In this document: in pieces, positions 1-7,686 of the stretch
Numbering within the stretch: position 1 is the first letter of the stretch
Layout: every line of letters begins with the position of its first letter
NCBI GenBank assembly: GCA_947495915.1
Contig: CANMAW010000007.1
Span: 143,446-207,445 of the forward strand
Length of the DNA: 64,000 bases
DNA from: Maribacter algarum (ex Lu et al. 2025) (nom. illeg.)
Lineage (GTDB): Bacteria; Bacteroidota; Bacteroidia; Flavobacteriales; Flavobacteriaceae
Reading direction: 5' to 3'
Position numbers and translations under genes: made by a program
Notes under the pieces: generated by a model
The model's input: only the letters and a program-made list of their open reading frames with translations
What the model was told of the DNA's origin: nothing
Databases searched by the model: none

Positions 1-515
1 TCAATGGTAACTTGAGATTTCGCATCAGGTCTTAAATAATCAATTTCTTTTCCTTTACGTCTGAGATCTGCTAAAACTTGTAATATTTTATGCGAGATAT
101 CAAGCGCTAGAGGCATATAATTACTCGTCTCTTTAGTGGCATAACCAAACATCATACCTTGATCACCAGCACCTTGTTCTTCTTTAGACCCTCTATCAAC
201 CCCTTGATTTATATCTTGCGATTGCTCATGAATTAAAGAGATCACCCCACATGAATCACCACTAAATTGATATTCACCTTTGGTATACCCTATCTTGTTT
301 ATTACTTGTCGAGCTATGTTTTGAACATCTAAATAGGTCTCACTTTTTACTTCACCCGCCAAAACTACCTGACCCGTAGTAACTAGAGTTTCGCAGGCCA
401 CTTTACTTTCGGGGTCAAAAGCTAAAAAACTATCTAATAACGCGTCACTAATTTGGTCTGCTACCTTATCTGGGTGCCCTTCACTAACTGATTCTGAAGT
501 AAATAAATATGCCAT
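1..515 (-). CDS. metK: S-adenosylmethionine synthetase, 5' part
   Basis: Methionine adenosyltransferase makes S-adenosylmethionine from methionine and ATP in the cytoplasm. Only the first 171 codons are present; the gene runs off the left edge. The start is the ATG at 515-513, giving [20 protein letters not shown], the conserved N terminus with the GHPDK ATP-binding motif. The [12 protein letters not shown] signature of the family lies further in (around residue 115). A SAM-II-like leader lies about 50 nt upstream, so feedback control by SAM is likely. Identification is firm; the C-terminal two thirds cannot be assessed. Confidence 0.97.
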   Translation of the reverse strand, partial: MAYLFTSESVSEGHPDKVADQISDALLDSFLAFDPESKVACETLVTTGQVVLAGEVKSETYLDVQNIARQVINKIGYTKGEYQFSGDSCGVISLIHEQSQDINQGVDRGSKEEQGAGDQGMMFGYATKETSNYMPLALDISHKILQVLADLRRKGKEIDYLRPDAKSQVTI

Positions 516-564
516 TCGTTCTATTTTTCAGGAAGATTTGACGAAAAGGCTACAAGAAGTTTAC

Positions 565-622
565 ACCGCTTTTTAGCATTTTTTTACCGAGGTTGCAATC
601 AGTCAAATCCTTCCTCCTTGTT
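565..622 (-). promoter_or_regulatory. SAM-II-like riboswitch in the metK leader (candidate)
   Basis: Read on the minus strand, the leader contains GATTTGACTGATTGCAACC, then CTCGGTAAAAAAATGCTAAA and AAGCGG. The order GATTT...TTGCAA...(A-run)...GCTAAAAAG matches the conserved core of the SAM-II (SAM-alpha) pseudoknot riboswitch, and GAGG before it can pair with CCTC after it. It sits directly after a TAnnTTTG promoter box and before metK, a gene often controlled by SAM riboswitches. SAM-II is best known from alphaproteobacteria and also reported from Bacteroidetes. Boundaries are approximate and the class rests on motif reading, not a covariance search. Confidence 0.6.
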
Positions 623-628
623 TTTTTA

Positions 629-636
629 CAAAAATA
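629..636 (-). promoter_or_regulatory. -7 box of the metK promoter (candidate)
   Basis: The minus strand reads TATTTTTG here, a perfect match to the Bacteroidetes sigma-A -7 consensus TAnnTTTG. Transcription would begin near 622-624, exactly at the 5' edge of the SAM-II-like element. No good TTG -33 box is seen at the right distance, so the call is tentative. Confidence 0.45.
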
Positions 637-862
637 TGAAAATAGTTTTGTTGTAAAAGGTATTATTAAAAGATTTCAAAATGAACGTAACCGTCCTTTT
701 TTACACCCTATTTACATTTAACTAATCTCCATAACTACTACATAAAGCTATTCATATAATTCAATTCGTATTTCAACAACTATTTTTTCGCAAACTAGAT
801 ATACTTTGTATCTTGTCAGACGTTCACTTTAGCCAAAAGCTAACCATAATTTATACATTCAC

Positions 863-1477
863 ATGCATATTGCCGTTGCAGGAAACATTGGAGCCGGAAA
901 GACTACTCTAACCAAATTATTGTCAAAGCATTACAAATGGGAGGCACATTTTGAAGATGTAGTTGACAACCCATATTTAGATGATTTTTACACCCAAATG
1001 GAACGTTGGAGTTTTAATCTGCAAATCTATTTTCTAAATCATCGTTACCGACAAATTCTTAAAATTCGTGAATCTGGAAAGAGCATAATTCAAGATCGTA
1101 CAATCTATGAAGATGCCTATATTTTCGCTCCCAACTTGCACGCCATGGGTTTGATGACCAACCGCGATTTCAACAACTATTCAAGTCTGTTTGAATTAAT
1201 GGAGAGTTTGGTACAACCACCTGATTTATTAATTTATTTACGTAGTTCAATACCAAATTTAGTAAAGCAAATTCATAAGAGAGGTCGTGAATATGAAAAC
1301 ACCATTTCAATTGATTACTTAAGTCGATTAAATGAGCGTTATGAAGCTTGGATTCACGGTTACGAAAAAGGAAATCTATTAGTTATCGATGTTGATGATC
1401 TTGATTTTGTAGATAACCCTGAAGACTTGGGCACAATTATCAACAAAATTGATGCTGAAATCAACGGACTATTCTAG
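863..1477 (+). CDS. Deoxynucleoside kinase
   Basis: Phosphorylates deoxynucleosides to dNMPs in the salvage pathway, in the cytoplasm. The 204-residue length is typical of the dNK/dGK-dAK family. The P-loop GNIGAGKTT is at residues 7-15, the ERWSFNLQIYFL motif near 47-58, and the DR-(S/T)xxED-like motif DRTIYED near 78-84. The ATG at 863 places the P-loop at the usual position. The pepE gene begins one base after its stop, so the two are probably co-transcribed. Which deoxynucleoside is preferred cannot be read from the sequence. Confidence 0.93.
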   Translation: MHIAVAGNIGAGKTTLTKLLSKHYKWEAHFEDVVDNPYLDDFYTQMERWSFNLQIYFLNHRYRQILKIRESGKSIIQDRTIYEDAYIFAPNLHAMGLMTNRDFNNYSSLFELMESLVQPPDLLIYLRSSIPNLVKQIHKRGREYENTISIDYLSRLNERYEAWIHGYEKGNLLVIDVDDLDFVDNPEDLGTIINKIDAEINGLF

Positions 1478-1478
1478 C

Positions 1479-2189
1479 ATGAACAATTGTATTCTTGCCA
1501 GCACATCTACCATTTACGGAAGTACCTATTTAGAATATATTTTTGCAGAATTACTGGAGTTATTTCAAAACACCGACGAAGTACTATTTATACCTTATGC
1601 AAGACCTAGTGGTATTACCTATGACCAATACCTAGAAATAGCTGCCACAGCTTTTCAAAAAATAGGCAAAAGACTCGTAGGAATTCATTGCTTTGAAAAT
1701 AAGGTTGAGGCCATTCAAAATGCAAAAGGAATTTTTACTGGTGGAGGCAATTCTTTTGTTCTTGTTTCAGAGTTATACAAACAACAAATAATTGAACCCT
1801 TACAAAACGCTATTGCTTCAGGCACACCCTATTTAGGTACAAGCGCCGGAAGCAATATTGCTGGCCCTAGCATCAAAACCAGCAACGATATGCCAATTGT
1901 TTACCCACCAAGCTTTGATACTTTAAGTATTGTGCCTTTTAATATTAATCCGCATTATTTAGACCCTGACCCGAATTCGAAACATAAGGGCGAAACTCGC
2001 GAAACCCGAATTAAAGAATTTCATAAATTTAATGATATACCTGTTATTGGTTTGCGTGAAGGTAGCTGGATTAGCGTAAAAGAAAAAAAATGTGATTTAA
2101 AGGGAATTGGACTCACAGCACGCATATTTGAGAAGGATAAAACTCCTTATGAAATTGAAGAAAATAGCAGTTTAGATTTTCTCAAATAA
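1479..2189 (+). CDS. pepE: Dipeptidase E (peptidase S51)
   Basis: Alpha-aspartyl dipeptidase that splits Asp-X dipeptides in the cytoplasm. The family's nucleophile elbow is visible as GTSAGSNI around residue 120, with the serine in GTSAGS, and the preceding GGGNSF motif lies around residue 88. Length 236 residues matches PepE (about 230). I chose the ATG at 1479, one base after the kinase stop, over an in-frame TTG at 1449 inside the kinase gene. The gene converges with the App1-like gene and overlaps its 3' end by 8 bases. Confidence 0.9.
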   Translation: MNNCILASTSTIYGSTYLEYIFAELLELFQNTDEVLFIPYARPSGITYDQYLEIAATAFQKIGKRLVGIHCFENKVEAIQNAKGIFTGGGNSFVLVSELYKQQIIEPLQNAIASGTPYLGTSAGSNIAGPSIKTSNDMPIVYPPSFDTLSIVPFNINPHYLDPDPNSKHKGETRETRIKEFHKFNDIPVIGLREGSWISVKEKKCDLKGIGLTARIFEKDKTPYEIEENSSLDFLK

Positions 2190-3198
2190 AACCATGCATT
2201 TTTGCATGTTCGATGGCATCTTCACTTTTCTCAACGACTAAAATCGGTGTAGATTTATAATTTTTGATTAGGGCGTATATGCGTTTCATTTTTCTTTTAT
2301 GAGAAACACTTCGTAGGTAAATAGCTAATATTCTATTCGGAAATGCATCGGTAATCTCCATATAAATATCAGCATCATGCTCACCACTATCACCAATGAG
2401 TATAAAAGGAAGATTTGGGTAAGTTTTTAAAAGATTCACAATCTCTTTTTGCTTTTGTGGTTTTTCACCCCTATTTCGATTTCTAAAATCAGAGAAACTA
2501 CGCAATAAAATAGGTCCTTTTGGAAAGTTATTATTGGTAAGAAACATGTCAAGATAACGGTATAAATTCCACGGACTATGACTGACATAAAATATTGGGT
2601 TCGCCTCTTTTGCAGATTTTCCGCGATGTAATAAGTGATAAAAATCAGCAGCACCCTCTAATGCCTTACGTTTTTCAGCAGCTTTAAAAAAGGTATTTAA
2701 AATCACCCTCCATTTAAAAGAAGATACCACTCCTGTATGCAAAATAGTATCATCAATATCACTAGCGACACCAAATTTAGCAGTCGCTGAAGGAATAAGC
2801 ATTTCACCTGGAAATCGATTTTGATTTAAAATTTCTCTACGCAAATCAGAGCTAGCATACGATAATTCATAGGTTAACCAACCTTCTTCATTTGCTAAGT
2901 CTTCTAAATTTTCAATGGCGGTATCAATTTTATAATACCCGTTCTTATCGGTCTTGCCTTTTAGCGTACGGCCATCAGAAAGCGTTAATCGAATATCCGC
3001 ATTTTTCACTTCGTCAGTTTCAAAACGCTTCCATGTATTGGTAAGTAGATTTAAGAATCCTTTTTCTGACAAATCAATGCTTTCATCTTCTAAAGCACGA
3101 CCACGAGTATAAAAATGGGTATCAGTGCCATAAGCTTGAAAAGCTATTAGCTGCAGTCTGTCTTTTTTGCCCAACCATCCCATATCATAAAAATACAC
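2182..3198 (-). CDS. App1-like phosphatidate phosphatase (DUF2183)
   Basis: Carries the App1 catalytic domain (HAD-like). The motif ASDIDDTI near residues 146-153 supplies the DxDxT nucleophile and acid, and LIGDSGEHD near residue 268 is the distal aspartate motif. The FYVSHSPWN stretch near 203 is also characteristic. The N-terminal region is a small beta-rich domain that starts at QAYGTDTHFY. Yeast App1 dephosphorylates phosphatidate; the substrate of bacterial members is not established. The start is uncertain: GTG at 3198 gives 338 residues, and an ATG at 3183 would remove five. No signal peptide is visible, so the protein is likely cytoplasmic. Confidence 0.85.
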   Translation of the reverse strand: MYFYDMGWLGKKDRLQLIAFQAYGTDTHFYTRGRALEDESIDLSEKGFLNLLTNTWKRFETDEVKNADIRLTLSDGRTLKGKTDKNGYYKIDTAIENLEDLANEEGWLTYELSYASSDLRREILNQNRFPGEMLIPSATAKFGVASDIDDTILHTGVVSSFKWRVILNTFFKAAEKRKALEGAADFYHLLHRGKSAKEANPIFYVSHSPWNLYRYLDMFLTNNNFPKGPILLRSFSDFRNRNRGEKPQKQKEIVNLLKTYPNLPFILIGDSGEHDADIYMEITDAFPNRILAIYLRSVSHKRKMKRIYALIKNYKSTPILVVEKSEDAIEHAKMHGFI

Positions 3199-3474
3199 AT
3201 CTTGACGGCAATAGAAAGCTATTTCTTCGGAAGTTCCGCTCCAATTCCATTGAATTTTCTATAAACCTCATTCACCCATACTTATGCATTTAGGCTATTC
3301 ACTCATTGTAATGGGCATTTCCCTAAAAGCACATTTTTTAGCAAGTCATTTAAGTATAGCTTAGAAGTAACAACAAGCAGGCCTAAAAACGAACTATTTC
3401 GGCAACGGATACCAAATAGTAGACTTGAATGAATGTTAAACCATGTTCGCCTGATGGCGGACAAAAAACCTTAA

Positions 3475-4179
3475 ATGATGAAAGTAAAAAAGAATCCAAA
3501 AAAAGATCTAACTCGTAACAGCGGCCTGTTTTTTATAGCAGGATTAACCATGGTACTTGCACTAACTTATGTAGCTTTAGAGTGGAAGTCGTTTTATGAA
3601 ACCCCCAACGTAGACTTAAGTCAAACCGTTTTTGACGAACTTGAGGAACCTGTAGATTTATTCACGGTAGAACTTCCCCCTCCGCCAAAACCTATTGTCA
3701 CTCCTCCTGTTATCGAAATTGTACCTGATGAAACGGAAGTAAAAGAGACAATTATTGAAGCGGTTGAGCCTGATCAAAATACTGAGATTATTGAAGTAGG
3801 CTCAGTTGATGTTGAAGAAATACCAGAAGAAATCGATGTACCTTTTAGCGTTATTGAACATGTACCTGTTTTTCCTGGCTGTGAAAATTCTAATGATAAG
3901 CGAGAATGCTTCAATACCATGATGTTAAACCATATCAGCAAAACCTTTCGCTACCCCGAGATCGCTCAAGAAATGGGTGTGCAGGGCCGAGTAAGTGTAA
4001 TGTTTACTATTCAAAAAGATGGTAGCATTGGCAATGTAAGAATGAGAGGGCCAGATAAAAATCTTGAAAAAGAAGCGGCTAGAATCATTAGCAAGCTACC
4101 AAAAATGACTCCTGGTAAGCAACGCGGAAATGCTGTAAGAGTACCCTTTAGTATTCCTATCACCTTCAAATTAAAATAA
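3475..4179 (+). CDS. TonB-family energy transducer
   Basis: 234 residues with the classic TonB plan. There is a short basic cytoplasmic tail, one membrane anchor at about residues 17-36, a proline- and acid-rich periplasmic linker with PPPPKP near 70, and a C-terminal TonB domain from about 150 to the end (YPEIAQEMGVQGRVSVMFTI...). TonB proteins couple ExbBD proton flow to outer-membrane receptors or act as structural homologues. No exbBD lies beside it; those are at 50.7-51.9 kb. Two consecutive ATGs (3475 and 3478) could start it. A rho-independent terminator follows at 4205-4236. The next gene repeats its N-terminal part. Confidence 0.9.
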   Translation: MMKVKKNPKKDLTRNSGLFFIAGLTMVLALTYVALEWKSFYETPNVDLSQTVFDELEEPVDLFTVELPPPPKPIVTPPVIEIVPDETEVKETIIEAVEPDQNTEIIEVGSVDVEEIPEEIDVPFSVIEHVPVFPGCENSNDKRECFNTMMLNHISKTFRYPEIAQEMGVQGRVSVMFTIQKDGSIGNVRMRGPDKNLEKEAARIISKLPKMTPGKQRGNAVRVPFSIPITFKLK

Positions 4180-4204
4180 GCGTGGCATAATCATTGAATT
4201 CATA

Positions 4205-4236
4205 AAACCATTCCGCGTTCCGAGGAATGGTTTTTT
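4205..4236 (+). terminator. Terminator after the TonB gene
   Basis: AAACCATTCC pairs with GGAATGGTTT across a 9-nt loop and is followed by a T-run. It lies 26 bases after the TonB stop. Confidence 0.85.
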
Positions 4237-4253
4237 ATTTAAATAAATGACTT

Positions 4254-4484
4254 ATGAAAATTAAAAAAAACCTTGAAAAAGACTTAAACCAACAAAGAGG
4301 ATTATTCTTTGCAATTGCAATAGTATTTGTTTTGGCTTTTATATATATGCTTTTAGAATGGAAAAGTGCCGAGAACTATCGTGGCTATGACATAAAAGTA
4401 GAGCAACGTACAGGCATAAAAAAGAACGACTCATCTATTCAATTGGAAACGAAAGCAATAAAAAAACCATCAACTAAAAGTTGA
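4254..4484 (+). CDS. TonB-like stub: N-terminal anchor without TonB domain
   Basis: 76 residues closely resembling the first 40 residues of the TonB protein just upstream. Compare MKIKKNLEKDLNQQRGLFF and LLEWKSAEN here with MKVKKNPKKDLTRNSGLFF and ALEWKSFYE there. One membrane segment spans about residues 17-35. The proline-rich linker and the TonB C-terminal domain are absent; the last codons run into the terminator hairpin at 4465-4489. It therefore looks like a tandem duplicate that lost its 3' part, or a small membrane peptide reusing the anchor. Whether it is expressed cannot be judged; it could be called a pseudogene. Confidence 0.6.
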   Translation: MKIKKNLEKDLNQQRGLFFAIAIVFVLAFIYMLLEWKSAENYRGYDIKVEQRTGIKKNDSSIQLETKAIKKPSTKS

Positions 4485-4489
4485 TGGTT
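4465..4489. terminator. Bidirectional terminator between the TonB stub and hppA
   Basis: An 11-bp perfect stem (AACCATCAACT / AGTTGATGGTT, loop AAA) has an A-run on its left and a T-run on its right, so it can serve both converging genes. It overlaps the last codons of the TonB stub. Confidence 0.85.
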
Positions 4490-4512
4490 CTCTTTTTTAA
4501 GTATCCATTTTG

Positions 4513-6891
4513 CTATTTTCTTATATCAACTTTTTCAATGGTTATTTCTGTTTCATCTTCAGATGAAGTAACTGTCGCGTTTTCAAAACGCTCTAACTGT
4601 GCTTTCACCTCAGCTTTAGTTCCTTTAAAAACTTTCTGTTCAGAAATCTTTTCTCCATTTACTACCGTGGTATAGTTTACTGTAGCTTCAGCCGTGTCAT
4701 TATTTTCAACATTCATGGTAATGGTCTTAGCCATTTCTTCATTGACTTCTGCTAAACCAGTTGCTGAGTCCATTGCAATACTAGGTGCGATTACTAAGGC
4801 AACAACAGACATTAATTTTAATAAAATATTTAATGAAGGACCTGAAGTATCTTTAAAAGGGTCACCAACGGTATCACCAACTACAGCTGCTTTGTGCGCA
4901 TCGGTACCTTTACGGCCATCAGATTCTATCATTTTCTTAGCATTATCCCAAGCACCACCTGCATTTGATTGAAAAATGGCCATTAGTACACCACATGTAG
5001 TTACCCCGGCTAATAATCCTCCAAGCATTTCAGCTCCACCTATAAAACCAACTGCTACCGGCACAATGATTGCCAATAAGCCAGGTAGCACCATTTCTTT
5101 AATAGATGCTTTGGTTGAAATATCAACACACTTGTCATATTCTGCCAAACCATCGGCGGCATCAAATGTTGCACGTTGTTCAGGTGTAGCTTTAGACATA
5201 TCAGAATCAACGGCGCGCATCACTTCTAACGCTGCTTTCAATTGTGGAATATCTCTAAACTGTCTTCTTACTTCTTCAATCATTGCCATTGCCGCTCGAC
5301 CTACTGCGTTCATAGAAAGTGCTGAAAAAACAAACGGCAACATACCACCTACTAATAAACCTGCCATAATTTTAGGCTGAGACACATCAATAGAGCTCAC
5401 ATTGGCCACCTTCATAAATGCAGAAAACAAGGCCAAAGCCGTTAATGCAGCTGAAGCAATTGCGAATCCTTTTCCAATAGCTGCTGTTGTATTTCCTACC
5501 GCATCTAATTTATCTGTTCTTTCACGAACCTCAGGATCTAATTCTGCCATTTCAGCAATACCACCGGCATTATCTGAAATTGGACCGTATGCGTCAACTG
5601 CTAACTGAATACCAGTATTCGCTAACATTCCAACTGCTGCAATTGCAATTCCATATAAACCTGCAAAATGATGCGATACTAAAATTGCAGCAGCAATTAA
5701 AATAATCGGAATCATCGTTGACATCATACCAACTCCTAAACCAGCAATAATATTCGTAGCCGCACCAGTTTCAGATTGAGCTACAATTGAATTTACCGGT
5801 TTTGTACCGGTACCTGTATAATATTCGGTTATTTTTCCAACACCAAGACCTGCCACCAAACCAGCAATTGTGGCGATAAATATACCCATAGCACCTTGTG
5901 GCAAACCTTCTACCGTTTCAGGAATCAAAGCATGAATAATAAAATAAGAGGCCACCACCATTAATCCTGCAGAACCAAACTCTCCTATATTCAATGCTGT
6001 TTGAGGGTTTCCACCATCTTTCACTTTCACGAAGAAGGTTCCAATAATTGACATTAATATTCCCACAGCAGCTAAAACCAACGGAAGGTATACTGCACCT
6101 AAACCTGCAAAATCAGGGGTAATAATAAATGCACCTAAAACCATAGTACCGATAATTGAACCAACATAAGACTCAAATAAATCAGCTCCCATACCCGCAA
6201 CATCTCCAACGTTATCTCCAACATTATCAGCAATTGTAGCAGGGTTCAACGGGTGATCTTCAGGAATACCTGCCTCAACCTTACCTACTAAATCAGCGCC
6301 TACATCAGCTGCTTTTGTGTAAATACCACCACCAACACGTGCAAATAGTGCAATAGAGGAAGCTCCTAAAGAAAAACCTGATAAAACATTTAAAACAAGT
6401 CCTAAGTTTTCTGCCCCAGGCCACATTGATTGATAAACTATAAATAAACCGCTTAAGCCTAAAACGCCGAGGCCTACAACCCCAAGCCCCATTACGGCTC
6501 CACCTGCAAAAGCAACTTCTAAGGCTTTACCTAAAGAAGTTTTAGCAGCTTGTGTGGTTCTCACATTAGCCTTTGTGGCTACTTTCATACCAATAAATCC
6601 TGCTAAAGCCGAGCAAATAGCACCTACTACAAATGAAACTGCGACCATTCCGTTTGAACCAACTTCATTGCTGCCTTTAAAAAATAATAAAACCGCTACA
6701 GCGATTACAAAAATGCTGAGTATCTTATATTCGGCTTTTAAAAATGACATTGCACCATCTGCAATATTTTTTGCTATTCGCGCCATTTTAGCATCGCCTA
6801 CTTCTTGTTTAGATACCCACATGTTTTTTACAAACACGAAAAGCAGAGCTACTACACCAAATACTGGTAATAATTGAATAATTAACTTCAT
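4513..6891 (-). CDS. hppA: Membrane-bound cation-pumping pyrophosphatase
   Basis: Integral membrane pump that hydrolyses pyrophosphate and exports H+ and/or Na+. The substrate loop with [19 protein letters not shown] and NVGDNVGD is intact, and the family's 16 or so hydrophobic segments are recognisable. The GNTTAA motif (Ala470) carries Ala where K+-independent enzymes have Lys, so this is a K+-dependent type; H+ versus Na+ specificity is not decided here. At 792 residues it is longer than most bacterial members. The excess is an acidic tail of roughly 70-85 residues after the last membrane segment, which should face the periplasm. The soluble pyrophosphatase gene lies upstream, separated by a terminator. 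Confidence 0.96.
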   Translation of the reverse strand: MKLIIQLLPVFGVVALLFVFVKNMWVSKQEVGDAKMARIAKNIADGAMSFLKAEYKILSIFVIAVAVLLFFKGSNEVGSNGMVAVSFVVGAICSALAGFIGMKVATKANVRTTQAAKTSLGKALEVAFAGGAVMGLGVVGLGVLGLSGLFIVYQSMWPGAENLGLVLNVLSGFSLGASSIALFARVGGGIYTKAADVGADLVGKVEAGIPEDHPLNPATIADNVGDNVGDVAGMGADLFESYVGSIIGTMVLGAFIITPDFAGLGAVYLPLVLAAVGILMSIIGTFFVKVKDGGNPQTALNIGEFGSAGLMVVASYFIIHALIPETVEGLPQGAMGIFIATIAGLVAGLGVGKITEYYTGTGTKPVNSIVAQSETGAATNIIAGLGVGMMSTMIPIILIAAAILVSHHFAGLYGIAIAAVGMLANTGIQLAVDAYGPISDNAGGIAEMAELDPEVRERTDKLDAVGNTTAAIGKGFAIASAALTALALFSAFMKVANVSSIDVSQPKIMAGLLVGGMLPFVFSALSMNAVGRAAMAMIEEVRRQFRDIPQLKAALEVMRAVDSDMSKATPEQRATFDAADGLAEYDKCVDISTKASIKEMVLPGLLAIIVPVAVGFIGGAEMLGGLLAGVTTCGVLMAIFQSNAGGAWDNAKKMIESDGRKGTDAHKAAVVGDTVGDPFKDTSGPSLNILLKLMSVVALVIAPSIAMDSATGLAEVNEEMAKTITMNVENNDTAEATVNYTTVVNGEKISEQKVFKGTKAEVKAQLERFENATVTSSEDETEITIEKVDIRK

Positions 6892-6945
6892 TCGTTTAGT
6901 TGTTTTAGTTTCTTAATGGCAACTAATGTACTAAAATCAAATAGA

Positions 6946-6985
6946 AAAAAAAAAGCCACTTTTATTGCTAAAAGTGGCTTTTTTT
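6946..6985 (-). terminator. Terminator of ppa
   Basis: A perfect 13-bp stem (AAAAGCCACTTTT / AAAAGTGGCTTTT, 6-nt loop) is followed on the minus strand by a T-run. It separates ppa from the downstream hppA gene. Confidence 0.9.
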
Positions 6986-6999
6986 ATAGTATAAATTAT

Positions 7000-7539
7000 C
7001 TATATCGTAAAGGTTCGCTTCTTTTTATGTTCACTTTCATCATAACGCTCTACACATTCATGATAAATTTTGATAGCTTCTTTGGCATTACCCCAACCAC
7101 CTGTATCAACTTTCTTTTGTTCTAAATCTTTATATACTTTGAAGAAATGCTTGATTTCTTTAAGTCGATGCGGATTAATATCACTTAGGTCAAATTTCTT
7201 ATTCCATACAGGATCACTAATAGGAACACAAATTATTTTTTCATCAGGTCCTTTCTCGTCTGTCATATGAAATACTCCAATTGGCCTCACCTCCATTACA
7301 ACCATAGGATACGTTGGCTCAGTACCTAACACTAAAACATCTAAAGGGTCTTGATCTAAAGCTAAAGTTTCGGGTACAAAACCATAATCACCAGGATACA
7401 TCATTGATGAAAATAACATGCGATCAAACCTTATCTTATTTAAGGTAAAGTCATATTCGTACTTATTTCTGCTTCCTTTTGGAATTTCAATTAATACATC
7501 AAAAGTTATATCGGTATCTGGGGTAATTTCTTTACTCAT
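7000..7539 (-). CDS. ppa: Inorganic pyrophosphatase, family I
   Basis: Soluble cytoplasmic enzyme that hydrolyses pyrophosphate to phosphate. The family signature DQDPLDVL lies near residues 61-68. Other conserved elements include EIPKGSRNKYE near 18, MYPGDYGFVPET near 47 and a KHFFKVYKDLE stretch near 130. Length 179 residues is normal. It is transcribed toward hppA but ends in its own terminator. Two unrelated pyrophosphatases side by side means PPi can be used either to drive biosynthesis or to build an ion gradient. Confidence 0.97.
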   Translation of the reverse strand: MSKEITPDTDITFDVLIEIPKGSRNKYEYDFTLNKIRFDRMLFSSMMYPGDYGFVPETLALDQDPLDVLVLGTEPTYPMVVMEVRPIGVFHMTDEKGPDEKIICVPISDPVWNKKFDLSDINPHRLKEIKHFFKVYKDLEQKKVDTGGWGNAKEAIKIYHECVERYDESEHKKKRTFTI

Positions 7540-7686
7540 ATTAGTGTTTGTTTAGAGATGCAAATATAAGCTAACGGTTCAGTTATGAACTTAGTATATA
7601 TATTAAAACTTGGTTAAATCATGAACATAATTATGCATTTAAAAAACTTGATGATAAAATCAATATCTAGCTAAAGCGATATTAAA

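Noticed and set aside
2436..2654. 72-residue hydrophobic frame
   Set aside because: Nested in the App1-like gene in another frame on the same strand; no support.
4976..5380. Ala/Ser-rich plus-strand frames inside hppA
   Set aside because: Composition typical of the antisense of a membrane protein gene; hppA on the minus strand explains the region.
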